DNA of 64,000 nucleotides from the NCBI GenBank assembly GCA_023853785.1, contig JAJIRX010000871.1:186001-250000 (forward strand), read 5' to 3'. Below the pieces are notes generated by a model that worked only from the letters and a program-made list of their open reading frames with translations, was not told the DNA's origin and made no database searches. Shown in pieces: positions 1 through 17,157 of this stretch. Both the position numbers and the translations under genes were made by a program. Within the stretch, counting starts at the first letter, position 1. Each line of letters opens with the position of its first letter. This DNA comes from Psilocybe azurescens (lineage: Eukaryota > Basidiomycota > Agaricomycetes > Agaricales > Agrocybaceae).

Positions 1-616
1 ACTGTCGGGTGAGTCTAATGTTCGCTGACGTCATAATCACGCGATATTGACCCTTCTTGCCTTTGTCAGTACCCACAACATACCACAGAGTGGGCTATTC
101 CATACGAGAATACGCTAGCTTGTCTGCGCGAATTACGCGACTACCTGGACAAGGAATACCAGGATCCTGATGGCATACGCCCCCATTTTCCCATCGAAAT
201 CCGGTTCTCTGCTAGTGATGACATTTGGCTCAGCCCAAGTAGCGGCCAGCGCACATGTTGGATCGGAATCGTCCAATACAAGTACGTCGACACCCCATTT
301 ACGCTTCTCTTCTTTCGGGTTTTAGTTATCTTATTCGCTGAACCCCTATTTCAAAAGGCCTTATGGATTCAATGTGCCCTATCGGAAGCTTTTCCAAGCG
401 TACGAAGATATTGTCGTGCAGCATCACGGCCGCCCTCATTGGGCCAAAGCTCACCGCCTGCGCCCCGATTCTCTTCGGACACTTTATCCACGTTTCGACG
501 ACTTCAGACGTATCATGGAGAAGGTTGATCCCAGTGGTATTTTTCGCAACGACTATGTCGAACGTCATATACTGGGAAAGCCGTTAGACCCGAGGGTATA
601 CAAGGAACACTCATAA
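1..616 (+). CDS. ALO1: D-arabinono-1,4-lactone oxidase, C-terminal part (5' end outside window)
   Basis: FAD-linked mitochondrial oxidase that performs the last step of D-erythroascorbate synthesis in fungi. Only the C-terminal ~170 residues are here. Three exons are visible: bases 1-8, 70-281 and 358-616, with introns at 9-69 (gtgagt...cag) and 282-357 (gtacgt...aag). The second junction joins IGIVQYK directly to PYGFNVPYR, the expected continuity for the ALO family. The C-terminal GRPHWAKAH motif (HWAK) is the hallmark of aldonolactone oxidases, and PSGIFRNDY is the typical tail. Stop TAA is at 614-616. The FAD-binding half lies upstream of the window. Seen: exons and motifs. Known: family role. 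The chance of another oxidoreductase family is small because of HWAK. Confidence 0.9.
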
Positions 617-802
617 CTCTGTTTCTTTGGCCCTGTTTCTGAAAATAGCGATAGCGGAGGCGTAACGTCCTTTCTGTGTGCCATTTTCTCTCAGTGGGGA
701 TCCCCACCGAAGAAGACGACTTTCCTTCTTAGATCTTTCCCGCTTATCAATGGAGAACCACACTTATAATACAAACTTTGTATACAATCTTCCGACAACC
801 CC

Positions 803-1923
803 CTATAGCCCTAATTGCTCCCTAATAGATTCTCGCACGAGCCTTTCATATTCAGGACGATTGTCTCGGTATAATTTACAGCAGTCAATGTTCGCACCGC
901 TTTCGAGGTTGGGTTCTAGATTTATTTTTTCCACAAGAAAAAAAAAGGGAGAGGCGATGTCATCGGCGAATCCAGTAATGCATATCACAGACATATGTCG
1001 AAGCATAAAAGAAAAAAGTTACCCACCTGCGAGCATAGAGATGACGCTGAGAATGACTTTCTCGACGCTTTGGACGGGACTCCATCTCTCCGAGGCTTGT
1101 TCATACATCGTGGGATCGTCTCCGGGCGTGTGGAGGATTGAGATGCAGACATTTCCATCTGGGTAGACTAGGGAGGAGGAGACGGATTATGGGGGGAGTG
1201 CGTTAAATTAACCGTGGACACATCCATATTCGAAGCAGTGGGTTCTCACTGTTGGGATGGAACAATGGCGGGTCGAACTTCATCTTGAACGGGGACAGTG
1301 GGTAGTCGGCGGGCTGTATGGGAAAGATGGTTAGTCAGATTTCAGGTTTTCGTCCTTCGTTCTCGTAAACACTCCACCACCACTGGATAGGACGACGTGG
1401 GGTGAAATTGTAAAATGCAAACGTACAAATGTCAGCTTGGCGGCGAACACGCCGCCTTCCTGTAAATGGTTTGTACAAAATGGACCAGTTCCCCGGGATG
1501 GTCAGCAATCATGAAATGGCTAGGCGCATTCGCCGTCCAGGGATAATTGACATACGAAAGGTGTATCTTTTGGCCCGCAAATCAGCGCCTCCCATGTAAA
1601 GAAATCAGACTCGGTGATCGGGCCTTGAAAAACAAGAATATGTCAGTTGGGATTCCATCCTTACGGGTAATGGTCCCCTGCTGATTGAAATGGGACCACG
1701 ACACAAAGCCAGACGTACCAGCAGTGAACATCCCATCCGGCGAGCCTACAAAACCCGATTTGTACCAACCAATAAAGGTTTCAAACGAAATCAATTCGTA
1801 AGTACCATTGCCATGCAAGGAAGAGAGAATTTAATTGAAATATTGACCTCCAGAAGTCAGCTGCTTGTATTCTGTCATCAGGCGGCGGAGAGCGGTTTTG
1901 CTATTCGAGTCTCTGCCTGCCAT
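803..1923 (-). CDS. UBC7: Ubiquitin-conjugating enzyme E2, UBC7/UBE2G2 type (ERAD)
   Basis: E2 enzyme that, in other eukaryotes, works with Cue1 and the Hrd1/Doa10 ligases at the ER membrane in ER-associated degradation. Reading the minus strand from ATG at 1923 gives [21 protein letters not shown], then exons for [42 protein letters not shown] and [21 protein letters not shown]. The catalytic Cys is in NVCISILH (codon at 1145-1147). The following [16 protein letters not shown] carries the ~13-residue acidic insertion near the active site that marks the UBE2G/UBE2R group. The C-terminus, [10 protein letters not shown], matches the UBE2G2 ending. The gene has about seven exons and all junctions checked keep frame with GT-AG ends. 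The UBE2G1-type paralog lies ~7 kb away, beyond RPC2. Confidence 0.92.
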
Positions 1924-2896
1924 TTCGTCTTGGTCTTGTCCGTCTCCGAGGTCGGTGGTCTGAGGTATTGGTGGCGGTGGTGGTTGTTATTGCTGATTTA
2001 CTGGAAAAATACGGTATTGCGTATGTGCGTGTGCGAAAGAGAGTGATCAGAATTAATCACTTGGCCGAGAGCCCTAAATAGCTGTGTGATGTTTTTATAG
2101 ACTCCGATAGCAGCGAGATGTCACTTAAACTTTGAATCGCACACGCTCCTCCGGGTATTTCATGGGGCAATTGCCTTCAAAAATTTCGAAATATACCTCT
2201 ATGTCGTACATTATATCCTTTCCTATGTTTAAACCGTAGAATGCAAGGCCTCAAACATTTGTTCCCATCTTCTTTCCGTTATGAACGTGCGGACATTTGT
2301 TGAATGCCTCCTTGAGCGCCCGGAAAAGGATCTTTCTCCTTCCACGTATTTGCTTTGCATCGCAAGTTTGTCTAGCCCACTCACTGATTGCCGGCTTGGA
2401 AACCAGAGTATTGCTTGTAAGTTGCAAGAGCATTCTGGATTTCATTTTTCTTACCACATATCAAGCAAAACGGGTCATTCCACGAAAGAAGAAAAGATCT
2501 CCCAGTCCATAGACACTACTCATCGGCTCTTTTAAAGAGACAAGCATTAGGTTAAATTGGTTGAAGGCCGAAACTGAGACCTCAAGCATCTAGTAGGTCT
2601 CGTGTGCTGACCGAGCATCGGATTAACATTGCAAAGTCAGAGTCAAAAGTAGAGTGGTTAGTGGATTGCTCTCACAGATATTTTTGAACAAGCACCAGGT
2701 ATTCAGTAATCTGTATTGACCTCAATGCCAAGATTTTAGCATGTATACATAGATTTCAATTGAATCGAAAGACTGACGAGACGTGATACTACAAATTGCA
2801 GTACAGAAGCGCTATTTTTATCATCAACCCATGCACCGAAAGTCATCTAGACTCCTTCAAATAAGGACTTGGTACTCTTGAGACTAGCAAATTAAT
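1924..2896. other. Intergenic region, no gene recognised
   Basis: Upstream of UBC7. The first 110 bases contain GT-rich sequence and a short (GTGT) stretch near 2015-2040. Small open frames on both strands (for example 2281-2535 plus, 2251-2457 minus) resemble no known family and overlap each other. No TIR, tRNA or long repeat was seen. Confidence 0.5.
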
Positions 2897-3250
2897 ATGT
2901 TGCCTTTGAACCCGGCATTTGGTTTCCCTTGCTCTAGTGAAAGATTAAACGCGCCGAACCATGCAGCGTTGCTGGCGAAAGTTAATTGGTTGAAGCCCCA
3001 TCTTATGCTTCCATCGATGTCTCCGGAACACATACATGAAGCAATCAAACTGAGCGCGCGAGACACCACTTGGTGCCACACCACAGACCTGCGGTATGAA
3101 GGCAGATCCAAATCCAAAGTAGACATAGAGAAATTTTTTGAGCGCGCCATAAAAGATAGAGCGCGCCTGGACCAACACGCCTCGAACGAGGATCTGCCTG
3201 GATCTGCATATGTCGTCAAAGTTCAGCAGAAACAAACAAATATGCCATAG
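2897..3250 (+). CDS. Possible small protein of 117 aa, unknown
   Basis: An ATG-initiated, intronless open frame lying between UBC7 and RPC2. It is hydrophilic and has a charged C-terminal half (FERAIKDRARLDQHASNED). I do not recognise a family. Two minus-strand frames (2884-3219 and 2945-3235) are also open over the same 330 bp, so the coding strand cannot be decided from the sequence and the ORF may be chance. The ~360 bp between this ORF and the RPC2 stop show no other feature. Confidence 0.2.
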   Translation: MLPLNPAFGFPCSSERLNAPNHAALLAKVNWLKPHLMLPSMSPEHIHEAIKLSARDTTWCHTTDLRYEGRSKSKVDIEKFFERAIKDRARLDQHASNEDLPGSAYVVKVQQKQTNMP

Positions 3251-3614
3251 CTAACAAAAATAACCTCGCCTGCATCGTTTCATTTTCTAAACCCAAAGCA
3301 CACATACATACTGACCGCGAGATTTGAGACCCGAGTTGCCTAGTAGTCTGTAGGATTCAGTATCCTTTTGGGTATACATCGAGAATAATAGACACTAGAA
3401 AAAACCCGTGAGAGCAGCCGATATCGATGATAGAAATCGATAATGGTAGATAAGTCGGAGGATATTGAAAATGACAGTTTTGACAATGTTTAATTGTACA
3501 GATGATGGTGGCAATAATCTACAAGTGAACGAGGCGAATGATGATAGAAAATAGATAAGGCAGGAGGCGATGTATTTTTGAATGAATGTATACTAAGATC
3601 TTGACCTTGAAGGG

Positions 3615-7861
<4,247 letters not shown>

Positions 7862-8697
7862 GCCGGAAGTCCAACAAATTTCCAAAAGACGTGATCGAGC
7901 AGCGAGAGAGTGATGTTAAAGTTCGTTTCAAATAAGCGGTAGACCAAGGGTATATGAAGAGGGTAGGTGGGAGTTAGATATAGGATGATGGAATGAACGA
8001 CTCCGTGAATCTGACTCTTGGGTTGTCTGAAGCAGAAATTTCCTCCGGTGTATTGGGCACGTGGGAAGAATCCCGGATCTCGTGACCGCAGGGACGCGTT
8101 AATTTAAATTACTGTGAAAGCGCGTTGAACGTTAGAACGCTTTTCCTGCCGTCAGACATTTTGTAGCTGAGATGATAGTCTTCTAAACTGATGAGACCAC
8201 CTCTGAGTCTGTAGTCTCAGGAATTTCTACATTTAAATGATCAAATTTACCTCAGGCCTCATATCATAAATTCCATCCTGCTTGGTATATTTCACTCAAG
8301 GCCTTCGGATAGATATAAAGAGCCAAATTATTATACTCTAATCTCATCTAAACTCTCGTCGCCAAGAAGATATTATTGTCAGATACACGATTTCTATCCC
8401 ACTTGGCACTCACCTGGTTCAACTTCGATAATCGTACCACGCATTAAAGGCTTGAAGAATCCAAGATAAGACATCTCTGCTAATACTAGTCGAATCTAAA
8501 GCATCTAATTGCTATATTTCGTCAGTCATTCCCAGTTCTATTGCGTGAAGAAGATCAAAAGCTCTGGGAGACACTGCCCCTTGATCGGTCACGTGTTAGT
8601 CGTGCCTGCGTTATATAATGATCCCCCAGAAAGGCGTTGAGCCGCCACCCGCTCTACCTTGATCTACTACCACATACAATACGCACACTCTTCAGCG
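7862..8697. other. Divergent intergenic region between RPC2 and UBE2G1-type gene
   Basis: About 830 bp shared by two divergent genes. It holds a CACGTG E-box-like palindrome at 8589-8594, just upstream of the TATA-like box listed separately. No open frame or repeat of note was seen. Confidence 0.5.
8612..8618 (+). promoter_or_regulatory. TATA-like box of the UBE2G1-type gene
   Basis: TATATAA lies 80 bp upstream of the ATG at 8698 and ~20 bp downstream of a CACGTG element. Position and sequence suggest the core promoter; this is an inference. Confidence 0.45.
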
Positions 8698-9635
8698 ATG
8701 TCTAAATCATCATCATCGGCATCGACCACCATGCTCCTGGCGAGGCAATTTGAGGCTCTCAGGAAGACCCCAGACTCAGGATTCTCAGTAGGTAAGCGTC
8801 AACCCTTGTATCTGATCTTCAGGGTTTGATACTATTTCATATGAAACTAGGACTTTTCGAAGAGGACAACTATTATGAATGGAAAGTCTTGATCATCGGG
8901 TACGGTCATAGTTCACGCAATGCTCATTTCACTCAAATTCTCACTATTTTCCCATATCAGACCTCCTGATACTCTCTAGTATGTCGTGCAAGACAATAGC
9001 GTCCGTTTCATTGAAGCTCAACATTCTCTTGCAGTGAAGGAGGCTTTTTAGAAGCTCGTCTGTCTTTCCCACAGGAGTTCCCTTTGCTTCCTCCAAAGAT
9101 GCAATTTATCACGGAAATGCACCACCCGAACAGTCCGTCTTATGCTTTTGATTCGTTTGGCGATGATATGACTAACACACTATCCTCACAGTTTACAAAG
9201 ATGGCACCGTATGTATATCGATCCTGGTAAGATTCTTCATCGATCTACTTGTCCCCTTGAACCCTGACTCTTTCCGACTACTCAAAAGCATGCACCTGGC
9301 GAGGATCAGTACGGATATGAAGATGCCGGGGAGCGATGGATGCCTGTTCACACTGCCGAATCCATTGTACGTTGATTGACGCGTCTCTTTCTTCCGATTC
9401 TAACCTATCATTTTACAGCTTGTCAGCGTTATTTCACTCCTCTCATCTGATACACCAAATCTCGACAGCCCTGCCAATGTTGACGTAGCCAAGCAGATTC
9501 GAACAAACCCAGCAGGTTCGTCAAGTTGCTCATTACAATAGTGGTCTATCGACTAATCTTCTTAACTCTCGAACAGCATATAAAAAGGAAGTTCGAAGAC
9601 TGGTGCGAAGGAGTGCGGAGAAAGCTTTCGAGTAA
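8698..9635 (+). CDS. UBE2G1: Ubiquitin-conjugating enzyme E2, UBE2G1 type
   Basis: E2 enzyme, ortholog type of human UBE2G1 and S. pombe Ubc15. The start at 8698 gives MSKSSSSASTTMLLARQFEAL. Spliced exons then read GFSVGLFEEDNYYEWKVLIIG, PPDTLYEGGFLEARLSFPQEF, PKMQFITEMHHPNIYKDGTV and CISILHAPGEDQYGYEDAGERW. The active-site Cys codon is at 9212-9214. The acidic insertion after the Cys and the ending RRLVRRSAEKAFE (TAA at 9633-9635) match the UBE2G1 subgroup, distinct from the UBE2G2-type neighbour at 803-1923. There are about eight exons with short introns, and the junctions checked (8792-8850, 8900-8960, 8979 onward) keep frame. No anomaly was seen. Confidence 0.92.
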
Positions 9636-10241
9636 ACCCCAATGTATCCATCTCTGTTTTCTTATTGTTGTCGTAGTTGAATCCATAAACATTTCAAACT
9701 TCATTTCAATCGCGCCGTGTATCCTTTGACGCATTGATATTCATCGTGTGCATCTCACTCTAAGTAGGGTTTATTTCGCGGCTCATAGTTCGCCCAATTT
9801 AGGCGACCACCAATTAAGCCGTGTGACATGCACAGCCACATCTTTGACCAATGAAAACGTGGGAATCAATACGGGTGCCCTCCGAAAGTGAGTTTGGCTA
9901 CTTTTAGAACACAGTGAGCGACTCTGACTCCTCTGTTTCTCCCCTCATCTTCACTAACATCTATCTCCCTCTCTCTCCTTCTTCCACTCATCATAAGGAA
10001 AGTTGCGAGATAGAGCTACCACTTCACCTTTATCAGCTTAGAACCTGTTCAAGTTTTGTTGCTGAAGAGTTCGACGAGTTGCAAGTGAGTTGATTGCAAT
10101 TTGGACAAGTGCCATGAACATCGACGCGCTTTACACAGGAAATACAAGGCTGAAGTGCAATATTGAACGGCCTTACTACTCTAACGAGATTATATGGGCA
10201 TTCTATCTACCCAAACATTCTGAAATTCAGATTAACGCATT
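9636..10241. other. Intergenic region upstream of the ERCC6L2-type gene
   Basis: Contains a pyrimidine-rich stretch (about 9930-9990) typical of fungal promoters. Small open frames at 9526-9734 are tails of UBE2G1 exons or unrecognised. Nothing else was identified. Confidence 0.45.
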
Positions 10242-13200
10242 ATGTCGCAAGTTAAGAAAGACGCTTACAGTAAACGTTGGTGTCTCTCAAATCTGGTTAT
10301 TGACCTCTCGCAGTCCTAAACTGCATGTATAAACAGGCCTTTTGAACTCAATACCTGCCCCGTTGGGTTTGTTCAGTCTCATCTTTTCTGCCTGTTGCAC
10401 GCTACTCATAGTCTGGCATGAACAGAGAATGATTCAGATTCAGATTTCAGGGCTGGGCCCTATATACAAGAAAAGAAACCGCCGAAGAAGAAAGGAAGGA
10501 GATCCTCTGCTCAACCTCAATCCAAAAGGCGACCCATGGATATTAAACGCATCGATTCAGATGAAGAAGAGTCGGCCTCGGTGTCCCTGTGGAATGCGAA
10601 GGAAAAGAAAGGTAACGTTTCAGCTGCGTAGATGCTAAAGGTCGCATCATGACTGTTTTTCTTTAAGCAGTTACTAGACATGTGGGACCATTCGATCCAA
10701 ATCCTCTAAAGAAATATTTTGGTAGGTTGCTCTCAACTTTCAATCTTCGGAGTGACCAGTAACTATGTTAATATAGCGGGAATGTCGGGCTTTCTGTCCG
10801 TCTCCGATTGCGAAGCAGACGAAGAGGATAATCCCGAGGAAGACACACCAGGCTCTAATGATGATGATAATGATGCATCAAAGGGTGTAGACCGTTTTGA
10901 TTTCCTCAAAATAAGTTCAGTCAAGCCTTCCACTTCACGGGCCAAATCGACGTCTGTCGCCGAAGATGATTCTGTAACAGGTAAGCTATAGCCCTCGATC
11001 TATGCTTTTGAACTAACGTCTTTTATTAGAATCCAGCTCGTACAGAGAGCGTCGCAGCTCCAGCGCATCTCAGCTGAGTGATCGCGCATCTGTGGGGGCG
11101 GGGAAGGGGAAAGCAATTGCGAAAGGTTACATTTCGTTTTACCTCCTTTCCCTGCCATTCCTTATCCTTAATATAGGCAACGTTTCTGACTCGGTAACAG
11201 AATCGCAATCTGACGTTGCACCGGCCGCTCAAATGCCTCCCAAACTACGCGCAAAGTCGCCGGCAAAGCCCATCTTGTCTTGTGGGTTGCCCTCTTTCGG
11301 TCGATTATTACTTTACTCACCCATTTCTAGCGGTGGCGCAGGGCAAACTCCCGCAGATCCAAGCTGGGGAATCCGATTCAGTTACAGAGTCTGAATCTGA
11401 ACCAGAGTTGGATCTGAAATCGGTAAGATTGCAATTTTTGTCGGTGTTCGGCTTTTATTTATCAACTTTTTCAGACCAAGTTGAAACCAAGACCAAGCAT
11501 TCCGCTGAAGCCTGGACAAACAGTGCAAAAGGCGTTTCTACTGGATGAGAAGAAGCGAGTCAAGATCCCCGCAACAATTAACACTTACCTACGAGACTAT
11601 CAGCGGGACGGTGTCAAGTTTCTTTATAGACAATATAAAGCAGGCAAAGGAGGTCTGCTTGGAGATGACATGGGCCTAGTAAGTCATCTCAAGCTCTAAT
11701 CTTCGTGTTGGTTTCTGACATTCACTCCCTTAGGGTTTGCTATTCCTTCGACTGTAATACAGCTACAGCTGACTTCTTTTCAGGCAAAACAATTCAAACT
11801 ATCGCTTTCCTCTCCGCTATTATGCAGAAGACTGGACTAGTCACCGACCGACACCGTCGTCGCAAATATGTTTTCAAGCTGCAAGATAATAAAAATTGGC
11901 GCAGAGAAATGCCAAGGGCTGATGCTAAATGGCCTACGTGCTTGATTATTGCTCCCAGTTCAGTTGCAGGGAATTGGGAGAGAGAATTTGAAAAAGTAAA
12001 TAACTCAACACCGTTATTGAATTGATCTTTGACCCCTACATGTTATGTCGACAGTGGGGATATTTTGAGGTCGGGATGTATCTGGGGCCTGTGAGTGAAC
12101 GAGAGACCGTGCTCAAGGACTTCAAATTAGGACGTTTAGACATCGGTGAGTGTCATTGGTCGTGTCTTTCTACATTGCCTATTTTCTGATTCTTCTCCTT
12201 TGTCCAGTTATTACCAGCTTCGATCTTGCTCGGCGATATATTGCTGATCTAGAGGATCTGGCCTTCACCTGCGTGATTATTGATGAAGTCCACCGTGTAA
12301 AGGACAAAAAGACAAAAATTTCTCAAGCATTCGATCAATTTGAGTCTCTACGCCGTTTCGGACTCACCGGGACAGCGATTCAAAACAGCTACGACGAATT
12401 GTGGGCGATCTTGGACTGGACCAACCCAGGGGAACTGGGAACTTTGAAGCAGTGGAGAGGGTATGTCAATAAACCGCTTACGGCTGCGCAGTCCACGACT
12501 GCCAATGAGGAAACACGCGCCGTAGGAATGAGCGTGGCACTAATTCTGAAAGACAAGCTGCTCCCGGATTTCTTCCTTCGAAGGTAGGTTTATCTGATGC
12601 AGCACGACTTATGTGCTTATACACACTTTCCATCACACAGAACAAAAGATATTATAAAAGACCAAGTACGTTATTGAGTTTATTCCTGTTTTCAGCTTTT
12701 GATATTCTAACTCGGTTACACAGATGCCAAAAAGATCGATCAAGTTGTGTTCTGTCCGCTGACGAAACTGCAGACTGAGGCGTACCAAAACATACTGGCA
12801 ACACCTGCAGTACGAAACTTAGTCCGGCGAGATGAGCCATGCGACTGTGGCTCTAGAAAGGCGTAAGTTAGAGCCATATAACTCGCATATTTTCTTTCCC
12901 TCACACGTTTATTACAGACGGAAGGATTGCCACCACAAATTTGTGGCCGCCGACGTGTTTAGATACATGTCGGTGTTAATCAAACTTTCCAATCATTTGG
13001 CCTTAATTATGCCTGGTAAGGAGAAGCCTTAAGCCTTGCTGGTTTGTGCAGTCAACTCATCTTTATCTACAGGAGGGCCGAAGGATAGCCCTGAACAGGT
13101 TATTTCCACAGTTAATATCAGTTAATATCTCGTTGCCCTAATATCCTTGCACAGGTCAAAGCGAATCGAGAATTAGCACATATTGCATTCCCGGGCGACA

Positions 13201-15346
13201 AATATAAGAGTCTCCCATCTTATGGCCAAATTTCAATGATGCCAGAAGCATGTGGAAAATGGGCTGTAAGAATGTCCCATATCTGATATCCCTTTACCCC
13301 TGTTCACTTATTTCTCTTTCAGGTCCTTGATGCTCTTCTTAAGAACTGGCGCACGGACAAGACGAACAAGGTTCTGATCTTCACAAAATCGGTGAAGCTC
13401 CTCGAGATGCTCGAGCATTACTTGAAAATGCAATGTTCGTCTTTTATTTCTTTATCCGACGAACTTAGCTAACCACTGTCTCATTCTGAAGTCTACAGCC
13501 ATCTAAAACTGGATGGCAGTACTAAACAGGAGTCCAGTATGTCCCCCATTGATATCTTTCTGTTAATTTCTCAGGACTGATTGCATGATAGGAATGGATA
13601 TTGTGGATCAGTTCAACAACGATCCTAGTATCTACATATTTTTGATCTCAACTGCTGCAGGAGGGACAGGACTGAACTTAACGGGTACGTTCATTCGATT
13701 CATTGTGTGCTTTTACGATTCTCATATTTCTCCAAAGGGGCCAATAAAGTTGTCGTTTTCGGTGAGCTTATGCTTATTCATAAACTCATATCTTCTTGAT
13801 GTGCTAACCCCTTCTACGCCTCGCAAGATCCCAATTGGAGTGAGTACACTCAAATACGAATATGATATGACCACTGATGGAAGATGCAGATCCCGCCCTG
13901 GATTTACAAGCAATGGACAGGTTTGTAATATCGTCATGGATTGAATCGAACTACAGCAGCTAAAGCATTTATTTATTTTTTAGAGCTTTCCGCATTGGAC
14001 AGCTTCGCGATGTCACTGTATATCGACTTCTCGGTTCGGGCTCTGTCGAAGAACTTATCTACGCCAGGCAAATCTACAAACAACAGCAGATGGCGATAGG
14101 ATATGATGCCAGCATCCAGACGAGGTGCATATGTTAACAGACACTCTCAATTTACATGGCTCACGAGAACACTTACGCATCGGACAGATACTTTGAAGGC
14201 GTGCAGGGAGATAACGCAAAGAAAGGAGAATTGTTCGGCTTGGAAAATATATTCAAGCTGCAGCAGGATAAAGTCGCGACTCAAATGGTGGTACGTATAT
14301 ATATCCTATATACTTTATTCTGTATGCTTAATATTCACTTTTCGATGTCTGCCTAATTTCTCATTAGATTGAGAACGCACACATAGCTGAGCTTGACTGG
14401 GCTCTGGCCAACATGGAGAAACAGAGAGGCAAGAAGAATCGTACAAATGAGCTGGTCGAGGCTGCCGGACAGTTCAAAGACGAAGACACAGGAGTACGAG
14501 AAGATAAAGTAAGTAGTCAACGACCACTTTATGAGCCACGGATACTGATCATGCTTGGCTTGGTCTTGTAGAACGATACACTGAAAGGGCTGGGCCTGTT
14601 GCTCTTTGACGACAACGGTGCGTGAACCTGTGGTCTTTTTCTTTCGACGATTGACGTGAAGATGTTGCTTTACTATAGTCCCCCAGAGGGACGCTATCGA
14701 GAGACGCTCAAACAGATAGGGGTCAAATATACTCACAAGAATGATGATATCATTGCTCCTAGCAATGTGGAAGCGATGAAAGCCCAACAAACTCTACAAG
14801 TGCGTTTACCTTTTCGCCCTCCTAGTAATAATGAATTATAATTTCTATATGTTTTGTAGAATCTAAGGAAGAGGAAAAGGGAGAGTGCTTCAGCTTCCGG
14901 AAGTACCGTTTTGGCCAAAGGAGGCAAAACCAAAGTAATGGGCACAGGCAAAACCAAAGTTGCGTCGAAACCCTCTGCACCGTGGCCGCCACCCAACAGA
15001 GGCCGCAATAAGAACGCGGCTCCACTTACCCCCCAACAACAGTGCGTACTTTGTTCTGTGCTCTCAATCGTCTTCAAGCTTATGTATTTGTTTTTATTAT
15101 CTAGGCTAGAAAGGAGACGCGTGGCACTCGTCGCGACTGGTGCGATTAGCTGTCTAGCCGACCTGCCCAAATTTGCTCAGGAGTTGTAAGTTTCCCTCGC
15201 TGTTCTGCATTTATTGTTTCAAGCTTAACTCACTGACGACTTTGTTGATTAGTTTGACTATGAGCGAGGAAGAGCAAAAACAGGCTCTTGCGATGGTCGA
15301 TGAGGCCTATGAAAATCGACAAAAACAGGATTCGTCGTCGGATTGA
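10242..15346 (+). CDS. ERCC6L2: Snf2-family DNA-dependent ATPase, ERCC6L2 type
   Basis: SWI2/SNF2 translocase implicated in DNA repair in other organisms. A disordered acidic and serine-rich N-terminus is followed by [16 protein letters not shown] and the split Walker A, GDDMGL | GKTIQT (intron around 11680-11783). Next come [19 protein letters not shown], motif II DEVHR (~12283), [22 protein letters not shown], a Cys/His cluster [18 protein letters not shown] (12835-12945) typical of ERCC6L2, [14 protein letters not shown] and motif VI QAMDRAFRIGQ (~13910-14005). Downstream are [16 protein letters not shown] and a basic tail ending RQKQDSSSD (TGA at 15344-15346). One donor near 14620 must be the second GT (after GGTGC) to keep frame. 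The first exons are uncertain: ATG at 10242 ([18 protein letters not shown]) is my best reading, but the next junction uses a weak donor. Confidence 0.88.
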
Positions 15347-17157
15347 TCTGTGACAGGGGAACTTTGTAAGAGGACCCTTACTCGACTTGAGGAACACTGG
15401 TGTACATATGAGACGCTCGCGCATCGCGCCTGCCAATGCTAAGCGGGCGACGCGTACTTCATGCTTGTTTATACTATCTATGTAAGGCATATTGTCTGTA
15501 CGACTGTTGTTCTATCTCTGTTGTATGTATTTCAAAATACAACCCATTCAAAGCGTATTGACATATTATTTTGTTCTGAAGAGGCTCTCGAGCCTAATTT
15601 TAACAATGTTGGCAGTCTGTTGCTACTCATCTGAGCGGTTATGTACCAGGCTGGACCTGCCTGAGTCGAACTGGCTATATGTACGTATAAGGCATTTATC
15701 TATTGATTTGGATTTCAGCCTCGGTCCTCGCGGTCGCATTGCTGTCTCGGAATCGGGTAAGCTACTGTAAGCGGAGTGGGCAAGTGACCTCGTGCCTGAG
15801 CTAAGCATCGAAGTTTGACCGTGTAATGCATTGATGCGTGATGGAACGCCTATTTTTAGACTCGGCGTTGATGAGCAGTGCTGATTGCTGGTGATCGCCA
15901 GTGGTTGCACAGCAGGAGATGGAAGTGGATATGAACGTGGTGTTTTAGGTCTGTTTCATGATGAAATTTTTTGCAACACTTGTTGGGAAAGGAAGGGATG
16001 ATAAATTAACCAACCATTTACATTTACTGATTTTCATGCTTGATGTCAAATTAGACCTGTGTTCGCACCTACCGGGACAAAGGAGTTCAAGCAATGCCTT
16101 TGGGTACAGTATAGCTCCGCAGTCTACCTTGGAGGATGTAAATGGGCGCTAGCGACAATGGATTGATTGTGATTTCTCCGAGGTTTGAAAACGGCTTTCC
16201 GTACTTGAAGCTGAGCTAAGTATGGTATGTAGTAAAGGATTTTACTGCCAGATTGAGGCGGCTTGCGTGTGGAAGATGACGCAGAGGTCACTCGTGTCAG
16301 AATTTGAATGGAGGGTGCAAGAATGATTATTAATAGCGGTCTGGGTTGAGGGCTTAGGGAGCCGATGAAGAACACTTGTGACAGAATGACAGCGAGCGAA
16401 AGCTAGTGGCTCAGTGAGCTTAATTATTGTATAGTGGTCAAAGATGGTGGCTCAGAAAGTATTGGAGAGGAGGCAGGGGTGCTTGAAATGCACAGAGGAC
16501 TGAAACATGCAGTGAATCGAACGCGGAAAAACATGCAAAACACAAGAGAGGAGGCAGACTCAGGTGGAATGATGAGTCGGCCGGGGACGGGCCGGTTGTT
16601 GATTGCTGTCCGTGCACACGGAAATAGCCGAATAAAATTCACACCTGATATGCTCTTGTACTGAGGGAAGTGAGTGTGTTGTTTCCCCAGCCTTAGCCCA
16701 GCCAGCCAGCGCAGTATCAGTGCAGCACTCCCTCCCACCTATTTCTTATTTTCCAACACATAACAGTGAGTTTCTCTAATTTCAACTTATATGCCTCCTC
16801 TTCTCTGCGCATATTTTCGCGCATGTAACTACCTTCTTTCGCCGTCGTCGTCGTCCAACCCCTTCCACTACTGCCGCCAAACGGTGGGCGGCCTACACTG
16901 TATGCCAACTACGCTTTGTTTGTTTGGCCCGACCCCTAAAGACGCGTCGCGCCTCGTCTTCAACGTTCCTCTCAGCAGTCGATTACCCTTAAAACAAGTC
17001 TATTCACGCGCCATTTGTCCTTCTCACGACTCTGTGCTCGTCGTCGTCACCTCTAATTATCCCAAACTTGCTCCGATCTCTGTTTTCCTTATATTTTCCC
17101 TATCTTTGCCTCAAATTCATTCTTAAAACATCTTCTGACGTGACGCCGCTCATCTAG
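15347..17157. other. Intergenic region with pyrimidine-rich leader of the HMG gene
   Basis: No gene was recognised. Short frames (15492-15770 plus, 15623-15910 minus, 16424-16738 minus, 16434-16664 plus) lack family motifs and overlap on opposite strands. From about 16750 to 17157 the plus strand becomes strongly C/T-rich, as in promoters and leaders of highly expressed fungal genes, consistent with the HMG-box gene that follows. Confidence 0.5.

Noticed and set aside
2281..2535. 84-codon plus-strand ORF
   Set aside because: Overlapping alternative frames of similar length on both strands, no motif and no intron structure.
16424..16738. Opposed ORFs upstream of the HMG gene
   Set aside because: Neither strand shows a motif, and both lie in a region of simple promoter-like sequence.
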